A DNA stretch of 64,000 nucleotides from HKST-UBA85 sp035654775 (GTDB taxonomy: Bacteria; Bacteroidota; Bacteroidia; Flavobacteriales; Flavobacteriaceae), in the NCBI GenBank assembly GCA_035654775.1, contig DASRWB010000022.1:1-64000 (forward strand), given 5' to 3'. A program made the translations under genes and the position numbers. The notes under the pieces are model-generated. The model saw only the letters and a list, made by a program, of their open reading frames with translations. It ran no database searches and was not told the DNA's origin. Position 1 is the first letter of the stretch, and every line of letters begins with the position of its first letter. Below, in pieces: positions 26,642 through 35,338 of the stretch.

Positions 26642-28978
26642 TTAAAAATCAAAATCGTCCGGTATTTCAGCATCGGGTAATGTGGAATCTTCAGTATCTT
26701 CTGAAGTATAGCTGCTGCAGTCTACCTCGATGGTTAATTCTGGAGGTCTTTCAAATTCGCCGGTTGAGACATTAAGGGTTTCGTCTTCATAACAACTTCT
26801 CATAAACATTCCCCAAATAGGCAAGGCCATAGAAGCACCTTGTCCGTAAGTTATGGTTCTGAAATGTGCCGCTCTGTCTTCTGCTCCTACCCAAACTCCG
26901 GTTACTAAATTGGGTACCATGCCCATAAACCATCCGTCACTTTGATTTTGCGTGGTTCCTGTTTTACCGGCTATTGGGTTTTTAAATTCATAGGGATATC
27001 CCGTTACTATTTCTTTATACACCGGATTCCATTTTTCGGCTCCTGTAGTTCGTAATCGGGTGCCTGAACCTCCTTCGGTAACTCCTTCTAATAGTTTTAC
27101 GGTGACATAAGCGGCTTCATCGCTCAATACGTCTTTGGTTTCAGGTTTAAACTGATATAAAATGGTACCGTTTTTATCTTCAATACTGGTAATCATCACC
27201 GGTTTGGTATACACTCCTTTATTGGCAAACGTGGCATAAGCAGCTACCATTTCGTAAACACTTAAATCTACCGAGCCTAAAGCAATGGAAGGTACTTCGG
27301 GAATTTCTGTTTCTACTCCTAATTTTTTAGCCATAGAAATTACGTTTCCAGGACCTACCATATCCATCAACCTGGCCGTAACTGTGTTAACGGAATTCGC
27401 CAATGCGTTTTTTAAGGTGCGCTCGCCTCCGTAATCATTCCCTGAGTTTTTTGGACACCAATCGTCTACATTTCCCCATTTTCCGGCTTTTATGCAAAAT
27501 GGCGTATCCGGGAACTTTTGACACGGCGAGACATGCAGCTGGTCAATAGCGGTTGCATAGACAAAAGGTTTGAAGGTAGAGCCTACTTGGCGTTTCCCTT
27601 GCTTTACGTGGTCGTATTGAAAATGCTTATAGTTCATGCCACCAACCCATGCTTTTACGTGACCTGTTTGTGGGTTCATAGCCATTACTCCGGGATGTAA
27701 AAAGGACTTGTAATACCGCATGGAATCAATGGGCTTCATAATCGTGTCTATTTCTCCTTCCCAAGAAAAAACATTCATTTGCACAGGTTTTTCAAAGGAT
27801 TCTATAATTTCTTTATCTGATTTTCCTAAATCGTATTTCATGTGTCTCCAACGCTCCGATTGTTTCATGGAGCGTTTCATTAAATCGTCTATTTCAGATG
27901 GGGTTAACCCCAGAAATGGCGCTGTTGGATTTCGTTTAGGGGTGTTTTGATGAAAAAACTCAGCTTGTAATCTGGGCATATGTTTTTGTACGGCATCTTC
28001 AGCATATTGTTGCATACGGGAATCTATCGTAGTGTAGACTTTGAGTCCATCTTTATAAATGCTCCACTCTGTTCCATCGGGTTTAGGATTATCCTTTACC
28101 CATTTTTTCATAAAATCCTGCAAATACATTCTAAAATAGGTGGCAATACCTTCGCGGTGTGATTCCGGGGAATAGTTTAAATCCAACTCGGTTTGCTTAA
28201 GTGAATCTCTCACCGTTTCCGTAATATAGCCATACTTCTCCATTTGGTTGAGCACTACATTGCGTCTGTTTTTAGTTCCTACCGGATTGCGGTGTGGTCT
28301 GGGGTTATATAGTGATGAGTTTTTAAACATGCCTACCAACATGGCTGATTCTTTGATGTCTAAGTCTTTTGGCTCTTTGTTGAAATAGATGCGTGAGGCG
28401 CTTCGGATACCGTCGGCATTATTCCCAAAATCGTAAATATTGAAATACTGCGCAATGATTTCTTCTTTGGTGTATTGTTGTTCCAAACGAATGGCAATAA
28501 CCCATTCTTTCATTTTTTGGGTAATCCGTTCAATAATATTGCTGGAACCCTCACCGTGAAATAGCTGCTTAGCCAGCTGTTGTGAAATGGTGCTTGCGCC
28601 ACCGCCTTTTCCTAGTTTAAAAACTGCTCTTAAGGTGCCAAACCAATCGATTCCGGAGTGTTTGTAGTATCTGGCATCTTCTGTAGCTATTAATGCATCT
28701 ATCAAATGCTGTGGCAACTGGTTATAACCCACCGGTGTTCGGTTGTCATTATAGTAGAATTTTCCCAAGGTTTTTCCGTCAGAAGAAATAATTTCTGTAG
28801 CCAGATTCGTGCGTGGATTTTCGAGTATGGTATGGTCCGGCATTTTCCCAAAAGCACCCCAAGAAGCCAACAGGAAAAGCAAGACAATGGCTAAAATACC
28901 TCCTAAAAAGATTTTCCAAAACCATCGTACATACGATTCAAAATTTGCTTGTTGAGAAGGTTGCTTTTTTTTAGTCAT
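26642..28978 (-). CDS. penicillin-binding protein 1A (transglycosylase/transpeptidase)
   Basis: 778-residue class A PBP. An N-terminal TM segment (about 17-38) is followed by a GT51 glycosyltransferase domain with the catalytic EDARYYKHSGID region and GASTISQQLAKQ. The transpeptidase domain has SxxK in GSTFKPF, SVN (ANSVNTV) and KTGTT. It polymerises and cross-links peptidoglycan on the periplasmic face. The C-terminal tail is acidic (EDTEDSTLPDAE). It follows gldH by 2 nt in a ricT-gldH-PBP1A operon. Confidence 0.97.
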   Translation of the reverse strand: MTKKKQPSQQANFESYVRWFWKIFLGGILAIVLLFLLASWGAFGKMPDHTILENPRTNLATEIISSDGKTLGKFYYNDNRTPVGYNQLPQHLIDALIATEDARYYKHSGIDWFGTLRAVFKLGKGGGASTISQQLAKQLFHGEGSSNIIERITQKMKEWVIAIRLEQQYTKEEIIAQYFNIYDFGNNADGIRSASRIYFNKEPKDLDIKESAMLVGMFKNSSLYNPRPHRNPVGTKNRRNVVLNQMEKYGYITETVRDSLKQTELDLNYSPESHREGIATYFRMYLQDFMKKWVKDNPKPDGTEWSIYKDGLKVYTTIDSRMQQYAEDAVQKHMPRLQAEFFHQNTPKRNPTAPFLGLTPSEIDDLMKRSMKQSERWRHMKYDLGKSDKEIIESFEKPVQMNVFSWEGEIDTIMKPIDSMRYYKSFLHPGVMAMNPQTGHVKAWVGGMNYKHFQYDHVKQGKRQVGSTFKPFVYATAIDQLHVSPCQKFPDTPFCIKAGKWGNVDDWCPKNSGNDYGGERTLKNALANSVNTVTARLMDMVGPGNVISMAKKLGVETEIPEVPSIALGSVDLSVYEMVAAYATFANKGVYTKPVMITSIEDKNGTILYQFKPETKDVLSDEAAYVTVKLLEGVTEGGSGTRLRTTGAEKWNPVYKEIVTGYPYEFKNPIAGKTGTTQNQSDGWFMGMVPNLVTGVWVGAEDRAAHFRTITYGQGASMALPIWGMFMRSCYEDETLNVSTGEFERPPELTIEVDCSSYTSEDTEDSTLPDAEIPDDFDF

Positions 28979-28980
28979 AC

Positions 28981-29481
28981 TTACTTTTCTTGAGGTTTTT
29001 CTACTCTAAATCCTACGTCTGAAATACCATCTAAATTCACTATGCCGTTTACTTTTCCATTTTCTCTCATGGCTTGTTGCAATTGCACTTCATATTCTCC
29101 GTTTTCCTGAAATTTAAATGGTGTGTCGTGGCCTTTATACCAGAGTTTATTTTCTTTAACATCAGAAAACCCTGTGCCTAAAAACTCTCCTTTCTTGTTT
29201 GCCATTTCGTATTGCAAGGTATCAATTATGGTTTTCCCGTGAGGAAGTTTTAACGCCGCAATAAGGTATATGTTGTTGTATTTATAATCACTGGTGTTTC
29301 TAAGATTTATAAATAGATTGTAATGGTGGATTGTATCCGGCGCATGAAAGGTAAATGTAATTACAGAATCTTTATGCCATTTTTTGGGAACAGTAGCATA
29401 GCTGTCAAAGACGCGGTTCTTGTCGCAAGAGAAAAGAGTAATGCTAATGCTAAAAAAACTGAGTATGACCTTATTTCGCAT
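28981..29481 (-). CDS. gldH: gliding motility lipoprotein GldH
   Basis: About 166 residues, an outer-membrane-associated lipoprotein needed for gliding in Flavobacterium johnsoniae. I start at the ATG at 29481 rather than at the end of the longer frame (29541). This gives a clean lipoprotein signal with lipobox LFSC (Cys19). The body (FDSYATVPKKWHKDS, LFINLRNTSDY) matches GldH. It overlaps the end of ricT by 11 nt and is followed by PBP1A, an arrangement I recall from other flavobacteria. With sprE/porW at 60.4-63.0 kb it suggests a gliding or T9SS-positive organism. Confidence 0.93.
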   Translation of the reverse strand: MRNKVILSFFSISITLFSCDKNRVFDSYATVPKKWHKDSVITFTFHAPDTIHHYNLFINLRNTSDYKYNNIYLIAALKLPHGKTIIDTLQYEMANKKGEFLGTGFSDVKENKLWYKGHDTPFKFQENGEYEVQLQQAMRENGKVNGIVNLDGISDVGFRVEKPQEK

Positions 29482-30622
29482 TTTTATTGCGTTTTTTATT
29501 CTTTCTGTAGTTACGCTTTTTTTTGCGTTTTGGTTTATCAAATCGGGTTAAACTATCTTGACCAACAACGTTTTCAAACTCGTTTTTAGTGTGTTCATCT
29601 GTCAAAGAAATAGCGTATTCTTCTAGGCTGGCCACCGTTTTATTTTCGTTATTTAGTTTAATTATTTCATTAGCTTGTGCTGCAGTTAGCTTGTGCCAGT
29701 TCATCCATTCGCCTTCGTAGGCATACCACATAAGGCCTTTAAAGATGTCCGTTTTTTGGCAAATGGCGATTCCTTTTTCAGTTTTGAGTTTTATGTCTGA
29801 TTTGGGAAATTTTTCCAGTTCTTCCAAATACGTATCCAGTTCATAGTTGAGGCAGCACTTTAGCTTGCCGCATTGTCCGGCCAGTTTTTGAGGGTTTAGC
29901 GACAGCTGTTGGTATCTGGCCGCCGAAGTGCTTACCGAACGAAAATCGGTTAACCAGGTTGAGCAGCACAATTCTCGTCCGCAGGATCCAATTCCACCCA
30001 GTCTGGCGGCTTCTTGTCTAAACCCTACTTGTTTCATTTCAATGCGGGTTTTAAACTCCTTGGCGAAAATTTTTATGAGCTCTCTAAAGTCTACACGTTC
30101 TTCCGCAGTATAGTAGAAAGTGGCTTTGCTTGCATCACCTTGATATTCGATGTCAGATATTTTCATTTGCAGCTTGAGATCTATGGCGAACTGTCTTGCT
30201 TTTACTTTCATGAGTTCTTCTTTGTCTCTGGCATCTGCCCAAATGTCTATATCTTTTTGAGTGGCTTTTCTGTATATTTTTAATACCTCTTCATTTTCGG
30301 ATATTTTTTTTCGCTTCATTTGAATGCGCACCAACTCACCTGTTAAAGTAACCATTCCTATATCGTGTCCCGATTGTGCTTGTGTTGCAACTATATCACC
30401 GATGGTTAACGGCAAGTTATCTGTATTTTTGTAGTAGTGCTTGCGTCCGTTTTTAAACCGTACTTCAACCCAGTCAAAGGGTTTTTCGTCGCCGGGCAAC
30501 GTCATGTTGGCCAGCCAGTCAAACACGGTTAGTTTATTACAGCTGTCTGTGCCGCAAGTGCCGTTGTTTTTACAGCCTCTAGGCTTTCCGTCTTTTCCTG
30601 TTGAACAATTTCCACACGCCAT
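29471..30622 (-). CDS. ricT: PSP1 domain protein RicT (YaaT-like)
   Basis: 383 residues with a Cys-rich N-terminus (Cys3, 6, 17, 23, 28), a PSP1 domain (about 90-250) containing GIGSCGRELCCSTWL and CGKLKCCLNYE, and a very basic C-terminal tail. In Bacillus, RicT (YaaT) joins RicA and RicF in an Fe-S complex affecting RNase Y and mRNA processing. RicA and RicF are not seen here. The extra N-terminal Cys cluster is common in Bacteroidota and may hold another Fe-S or zinc site. It is first in an operon with gldH and PBP1A. A TACCTTTG box is at 30686-30693. Confidence 0.92.
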   Translation of the reverse strand: MACGNCSTGKDGKPRGCKNNGTCGTDSCNKLTVFDWLANMTLPGDEKPFDWVEVRFKNGRKHYYKNTDNLPLTIGDIVATQAQSGHDIGMVTLTGELVRIQMKRKKISENEEVLKIYRKATQKDIDIWADARDKEELMKVKARQFAIDLKLQMKISDIEYQGDASKATFYYTAEERVDFRELIKIFAKEFKTRIEMKQVGFRQEAARLGGIGSCGRELCCSTWLTDFRSVSTSAARYQQLSLNPQKLAGQCGKLKCCLNYELDTYLEELEKFPKSDIKLKTEKGIAICQKTDIFKGLMWYAYEGEWMNWHKLTAAQANEIIKLNNENKTVASLEEYAISLTDEHTKNEFENVVGQDSLTRFDKPKRKKKRNYRKNKKRNKNAK

Positions 30623-30685
30623 GAATTTTCTTATATATTTATTCTGAATTCTGCTCGTTTCAGAAGATGATTGTTATTCCTTTTT

Positions 30686-30693
30686 CAAAGGTA
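30686..30693 (-). promoter_or_regulatory. TAnnTTTG -7 box upstream of ricT-gldH-PBP1A
   Basis: TACCTTTG on the minus strand, 64 nt upstream of the ricT start codon. Confidence 0.4.
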
Positions 30694-30729
30694 AAGATAA
30701 GATTATTATAAAGACTAAAAAGCGTCGCT

Positions 30730-31734
30730 TTAATTAAACTCTATTTCGTAATTTAATCTGTTGGAAAGTGATTTTAACTTGGTTTCCGATTTAACACTGT
30801 TTTTTAAAAGGGTTTTGCTCCAGCCTATTTGCTTTGCATATTGGTTAAAGGTTTGTTCTTTCCAGTTAAATCCTTCTTTCCAGAATTTATTGGGTGAAAT
30901 ATAGCAAAAAGTATAGTCAAAAATTAAGCTTGAGTTGTTAATTTGGTGTTTTGAAGGAAGTTTTTCAGGTGCTAAAAGTGTGATGCCATTAATCTTGCAT
31001 TCTTTTTTTATGAGCTGAATTACCTCCGGATACTCATTTTGTAGCGTTTGTATATCAAAATGGTTATAGGCGGTATTTCCTATTTTTTGTATAGGTCGTA
31101 TTTGAAGAATGTCAAAACTATTGCCGCTAAAATGATTGAAAAATTCTTTTAATTCGAAAAAATTGTCTTTGTTAAAGGTGTAGTTTATTCGTACTTTAAA
31201 TTTATAGTTGTCTTTTAATTTTGCAAATGCCTGTATTGCACGATGAAACTTTTCGTAGCTGGCTTTTTGCATAAAGTTTTCGTAACTGCTTTTGGTTACT
31301 CCGTGTAATGAAATAGTAAACTCATCAAGTCCGGCTTTGAGCAGGTTTTCAATTTTTTCTTCCGTTAGTAAATTGGCATTTGTGGTCAGCGAAATGTAAG
31401 GTACGTTGTACTGTTTCCCCAAAGCCACTATATGTTCCAGATTTTTGTAGAGTGTTGGTTCTGTTCCGCAACCTATTTGTAATTTTAAAGCCCGATTAAA
31501 AATAGCTTTTGCCACTTGCGAAAGTTCTTCTTCTTTAAACTGACCTTTTAGCGTCCGTACGTAGTCTTCATCGGTAAAATAACACATCTTACAGCGCAAA
31601 TTACAGGCCATAACCGGATCTAAATTTACCGCTAAATAGCGCTTGTTCAACTTATGCAACATAAAAAGCCCCAGAAACTTAATCCTGTGGCTTTTTATTT
31701 TTCTGTTGAGTTGTAGAAGTTTATAAACGTTCAT
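30730..31734 (-). CDS. radical SAM protein
   Basis: 334 residues. The SAM/[4Fe-4S] motif is CNLRCKMC (Cys44, 48, 51), followed by a partial TIM barrel. The C-terminus has no clear SPASM or auxiliary cluster (only one further likely Cys, in FDYTFCYIS), so the reaction cannot be assigned. It begins directly after the stop of trhO, so the two are co-transcribed. A link to tRNA or sulfur modification is possible only by association. Confidence 0.85.
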   Translation of the reverse strand: MNVYKLLQLNRKIKSHRIKFLGLFMLHKLNKRYLAVNLDPVMACNLRCKMCYFTDEDYVRTLKGQFKEEELSQVAKAIFNRALKLQIGCGTEPTLYKNLEHIVALGKQYNVPYISLTTNANLLTEEKIENLLKAGLDEFTISLHGVTKSSYENFMQKASYEKFHRAIQAFAKLKDNYKFKVRINYTFNKDNFFELKEFFNHFSGNSFDILQIRPIQKIGNTAYNHFDIQTLQNEYPEVIQLIKKECKINGITLLAPEKLPSKHQINNSSLIFDYTFCYISPNKFWKEGFNWKEQTFNQYAKQIGWSKTLLKNSVKSETKLKSLSNRLNYEIEFN

Positions 31735-32802
31735 TTATTTTTTGCTGAGCACCTCAAATATATTTCTAAGGTCTTTTTTGTAGGTCAAGTGATCTGCTCT
31801 ACCTTTTTTAAAAATATCGTTACTGTTTCCTTGTCCTTTTCTGAGCTTTTTTTGCTCTTCGTATGGCAAGTTATGAATTTCTTTACACGTAGAAGAGCAA
31901 CAACCGTCCATTTCGGCTTTGCAGTTGTCGCATTGAATAAACAAAAGGTGACAAGCATCATTTGCACAATTGGTATGTATGTCAAAAGGTTCACCGCACT
32001 GATGGCATTGCGCTATAATTTCGTCACTTATTTTTTCGGCGCGGCGGTCGTCAAACACAAAGTTTTTACCTATAAATTTATTTTCCAATTCCTGATTTTT
32101 TACCTGACGTGCGTATTCAATAATTCCGCCTTCCAACTGATATACTTTTTTAAAGCCTTTGTGTTTAAAATAAGCACTTGCTTTTTCACATCGAATACCA
32201 CCGGTACAATACATCACCAGGTTTTTATCTTCCTTATGCGCCTTTAAATCTTCTTCTATAATGGGTAGTGATTCCCTAAAAGTGTCTACGTCGGGCGTAA
32301 TGGCATTTTTAAAGTGTCCTATTTCGCTTTCGTAGTGATTGCGCATATCGACCAAAATGGTGTTTTGGTCTTCCAGCAGTTCGTTAAACTGTTTTGCGTT
32401 TACATGAACGCCTTTATTAGTTACGTCAAAAGTGTCATCGTTTAATCCGTCGGCAACAATTTTATCACGCACTTTTATTTTCAATTTCAAAAAAGACTTA
32501 TTGTCCTGCTCAATAGCAATGTTCAATCGAACACCTTTCAGAAAAGAAATTCCGTCTAAATGTGATTTAAAGGTATTAAAATTTTCTGCCGGCAAGGAAA
32601 GCTGTGCATTGATACCTTCGTGGGCAACGTAAATACGTCCCAATACATCCAGCACATTCCAGGCTATAAACAGTTGGTTTCTAAAAAGTTGTGGGTCTTT
32701 AATTTTGGCGTACTTATAAAAAGAAAGTGTCAATCGGTCTTTTCCCGCTTTTTCGATTAACTCGGCTCTTTCTTTAGCACTTAATTTGTTGTACAGTTGC
32801 AT
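31735..32802 (-). CDS. trhO: tRNA uridine(34) hydroxylase TrhO (rhodanese-like)
   Basis: 355 residues. An N-terminal acylphosphatase-like domain (about 25-110, with HEGINAQLS) is followed by a rhodanese domain with the active-site loop YCTGGIRCEKAS (Cys199) and a C-terminal zinc-binding Cys cluster (CHQCGEPF, CANDAC, CDNC, CCSSTC). TrhO (YceA) hydroxylates U34 in tRNA with O2 to give ho5U. It is followed with no gap by a radical SAM gene. A TATTTTTG box lies at 32837-32844. Confidence 0.95.
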   Translation of the reverse strand: MQLYNKLSAKERAELIEKAGKDRLTLSFYKYAKIKDPQLFRNQLFIAWNVLDVLGRIYVAHEGINAQLSLPAENFNTFKSHLDGISFLKGVRLNIAIEQDNKSFLKLKIKVRDKIVADGLNDDTFDVTNKGVHVNAKQFNELLEDQNTILVDMRNHYESEIGHFKNAITPDVDTFRESLPIIEEDLKAHKEDKNLVMYCTGGIRCEKASAYFKHKGFKKVYQLEGGIIEYARQVKNQELENKFIGKNFVFDDRRAEKISDEIIAQCHQCGEPFDIHTNCANDACHLLFIQCDNCKAEMDGCCSSTCKEIHNLPYEEQKKLRKGQGNSNDIFKKGRADHLTYKKDLRNIFEVLSKK

Positions 32803-32866
32803 GCTATACTTATTTTTAAGGTTAAAGATTAAAGTGCAAAAATACCACTTTAATTTTTTTTATTAA

Positions 32867-32901
32867 AAAAAGCACTTTAGTAATTTCCTAAAGTGCTTTT
32901 T
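32867..32901. terminator. strong bidirectional terminator-like hairpin
   Basis: AAAAAGCACTTTAG / CTAAAGTGCTTTTT, 14-bp perfect arms with a 7-nt loop and T-runs on both strands. It lies upstream of trhO and just downstream of a small minus-strand ORF (32965-33054), so it may end that transcript. Confidence 0.8.
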
Positions 32902-32964
32902 CAGACTAGACTAATTCGTTAATAAATAATTCAATGTTTTTAAAAAATTAAATTTCTATTAACG

Positions 32965-33054
32965 CTAGCCTCCATCGGCTTTACAGTTGCTGTTGATAAA
33001 AACGGCAACGGAAACACCAAACGCATTAAATAACAATTTTTTAAAGAATTTCAT
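32965..33054 (-). CDS. putative 29-aa secreted or membrane peptide
   Basis: A 29-codon frame, ATG to TAG. It begins MKFFKKLLFNAFGVSVAVF, a basic start plus hydrophobic stretch, and ends INSNCKADGG with a single Cys. This resembles a minimal signal peptide with a short tail. It lies in an otherwise empty 435-nt gap between trhO and recA, with a strong terminator 64 nt downstream (32867-32901), which suggests a real short transcript. I do not recognise a family. A non-coding RNA from the same strand is an alternative. The rest of 32902-33237 shows nothing else. Confidence 0.45.
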   Translation of the reverse strand: MKFFKKLLFNAFGVSVAVFINSNCKADGG

Positions 33055-33237
33055 CTGTTTAGATTTATGTTATTAAAAAAATCTCAGATGAAAAAGTGCC
33101 TAAACGGCTTTTTTCATAGCAAAAGTTTCCCACTTTATACAGTAGATGCAAAAAGTTATAAAAGGTTGCGTGAGAAAATTGTAAGATGACAAAAAAGGTA
33201 GTATTTTAGCATACATATTATTATACCACAAAATACG

Positions 33238-34239
33238 ATGAGTAACGAAAAAGACGCAAAATTAAAAGCTTTAAAATTAACACTTGATAAGCTCGACAAA
33301 GCTTACGGCAAAGGTACTGTAATGAAAATGAGCGATGCTGCCGTAGTAGATATTGATGTAATTCCTTCGGGTTCGCTGGGCTTGGATATTGCTCTAGGAG
33401 TTGGAGGCTATCCACGTGGCAGAGTTATAGAAGTTTACGGTCCGGAATCCTCAGGAAAAACTACATTAACCTTACACGCTATTGCCGAAGCGCAAAAAGC
33501 AGGTGGTATAGCGGCCTTTATTGATGCCGAGCATGCTTTTGATCGTTTTTACGCTGAAAAGCTGGGTGTAGATTTAGAAAACCTGATTATTTCACAGCCA
33601 GATCACGGTGAACAAGCTCTGGAAATAGCTGATAATCTGGTTCGTTCGGGAGCTATAGATATTATTGTCATTGATTCTGTAGCTGCTTTAACTCCTAAAA
33701 GTGAAATTGAAGGTGAAATGGGCGACTCCAAAATGGGCTTACACGCACGATTGATGTCGCAAGCTCTTCGAAAACTAACGGCCAGTATAAGTAAAACACA
33801 CTGCACCATGATTTTTATCAACCAATTGCGTGAAAAAATTGGGGTTATGTTTGGGAATCCTGAAACCACAACCGGAGGAAATGCTCTTAAATTTTATGCT
33901 TCGGTACGATTGGACATTAGAAAATCTACACAAATAAAAGACAATAGCGGTGATGCTTCCGGCAATAAAACCCGGGTCAAAGTAGTGAAAAACAAAGTAG
34001 CTCCACCTTTTAAAACAGCAGAATTTGATATTATGTATGGTGAAGGCATTTCTAAAGTTGGTGAAATACTCGACATAGCTGTTGCCTATGATCTTATTAA
34101 AAAAAGCGGCTCCTGGTTTAGTTACGAAGATACTAAGTTGGGACAAGGGCGAGATGCCGTTAAAGAACTTATCAAGGACAATCCGGAATTAATGGACGAA
34201 CTTGAAACCAAAATTAAAGCTATGATTGCCGGCAATTAA
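33238..34239 (+). CDS. recA: recombinase RecA
   Basis: 333-residue RecA. Walker A is GPESSGKTT (68-76), Walker B is IIVIDSVAAL, loop L2 falls around GNPETTTGGNALKFYASV, and KNKVAPPFKTAEFDI belongs to the C-terminal core. It catalyses homologous strand exchange and activates LexA cleavage where LexA exists. It is a single gene ending in a clear terminator (34243-34271). I see no obvious SOS box upstream. Confidence 0.99.
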   Translation: MSNEKDAKLKALKLTLDKLDKAYGKGTVMKMSDAAVVDIDVIPSGSLGLDIALGVGGYPRGRVIEVYGPESSGKTTLTLHAIAEAQKAGGIAAFIDAEHAFDRFYAEKLGVDLENLIISQPDHGEQALEIADNLVRSGAIDIIVIDSVAALTPKSEIEGEMGDSKMGLHARLMSQALRKLTASISKTHCTMIFINQLREKIGVMFGNPETTTGGNALKFYASVRLDIRKSTQIKDNSGDASGNKTRVKVVKNKVAPPFKTAEFDIMYGEGISKVGEILDIAVAYDLIKKSGSWFSYEDTKLGQGRDAVKELIKDNPELMDELETKIKAMIAGN

Positions 34240-34242
34240 TTC

Positions 34243-34271
34243 AAAAACCTCGAAAAAAATTCGAGGTTTTT
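34243..34271 (+). terminator. intrinsic terminator of recA
   Basis: AAAAACCTCGA / TCGAGGTTTTT, 11-bp perfect stem with a 7-nt loop and a following T-rich stretch, 3 nt after the recA stop codon. Confidence 0.9.
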
Positions 34272-34340
34272 CTTTTTTATACGCAACCTTTTGTACCTTT
34301 TTGCATCTTAATAGCGAACCCAATTAATTACGTATAATTA

Positions 34341-34763
34341 ATGAAAATGAAACGTTTATTTACCTATATTCTGGTCGCACTCTTTTTTGTTTCCTGCGGT
34401 GTGCCCGATGATACCATTGATTTTTATCACGAGTTTATGCCCGTAGACAGCGTTGAAATTCCGGAGGAATTACATGTAAACGAAACCTATCAAATTGTTA
34501 TGAGCTATACCCGACCGTCAGATTGTTATGTTTTTAGTGATATTTACTATGTATATGAAAGCCCTTTTGAACGCACGGTATCTATTATATGTAAAGTGTA
34601 CAATAACAATGAAAACTGTGATCCGCTGACCTATCCAGCTTACGATGCCATATTTAACTTTACACCAACAAATACAGGCACTTATGTTTTTAATTTTTGG
34701 CAAGGTCTAGACGACAATGGAGAAAACCTGTTTTTAACAGTAGAAGTGCCGGTTACAGAATAG
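34341..34763 (+). CDS. hypothetical lipoprotein
   Basis: 140 residues with a type II signal ending LFFVSC (lipid Cys19). The mature part is acidic and Tyr-rich (YQIVMSYTRPSDCYVF, YYVYES) and looks all-beta, with Cys at about 61, 83 and 92. I do not recognise a family. It lies 32 nt upstream of an ECF sigma factor gene on the same strand and could be part of that unit. Confidence 0.8.
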   Translation: MKMKRLFTYILVALFFVSCGVPDDTIDFYHEFMPVDSVEIPEELHVNETYQIVMSYTRPSDCYVFSDIYYVYESPFERTVSIICKVYNNNENCDPLTYPAYDAIFNFTPTNTGTYVFNFWQGLDDNGENLFLTVEVPVTE

Positions 34764-34795
34764 TAAAATGTGGGTTTAATTAATACAAGAGCAAT

Positions 34796-35338
34796 GTGAG
34801 TTTACATCAACTCATACAAAAATGTAAAAAAAATGATACCAAGGCTCAAAGCGATTTATACAAGCTCTTTTCGAGCAAATTGTTTTCGATTTGCCTCAAG
34901 TATTCAAGAAACTACGCCGAAGCAGAAGACAATCTGCAAGAGGCTTTTTTGACTATTTTTGAAAAAATTGCTCAGTTTAAAGATAAAGGTTCTTTTGAAG
35001 GATGGATGAAACGCATTACCTTGAATACCGTTTTACAACGCTACCGGGAAAAAGGGGTTATCAACTTAGTCAACGAAAACAGTGTTGAAGAGGCAGAAGT
35101 TACCGTAGATGAAGATGAAATTCCGTTGGACTATTTGTTGAAAATTGTTCAGCAATTACCCGACAGGTATCGTTTGGTTTTCAACCTGTATGTTTTGGAT
35201 GGATTTTCACATAAAGAAATTGCAAACATGATAAACATTTCCGTGGGCACTTCCAAATCCAATCTTTCAAGAGCCAAACAATTGTTAAAAGAACAAATTG
35301 AAGCGTATAAATTACGTACTCATACGCAAAGTTTATAA
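34796..35338 (+). CDS. ECF RNA polymerase sigma factor
   Basis: 180 residues. Region 2 is about 15-85 (SICLKYSRNYAEAEDNLQEAFLTIF, FEGWMKRITLNTVLQRYR). Region 4 is about 118-170 (LPDRYRLVFNLYVLDGFSHKEIANMINISVGTSKSNLSRAKQLL). The start is GTG at 34796, because the overlapping ATG runs straight into TGA. The stop overlaps the next gene's ATG by 1 nt. The partner gene encodes a TM protein with a cytoplasmic head, the expected anti-sigma position. Confidence 0.94.
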   Translation: MSLHQLIQKCKKNDTKAQSDLYKLFSSKLFSICLKYSRNYAEAEDNLQEAFLTIFEKIAQFKDKGSFEGWMKRITLNTVLQRYREKGVINLVNENSVEEAEVTVDEDEIPLDYLLKIVQQLPDRYRLVFNLYVLDGFSHKEIANMINISVGTSKSNLSRAKQLLKEQIEAYKLRTHTQSL

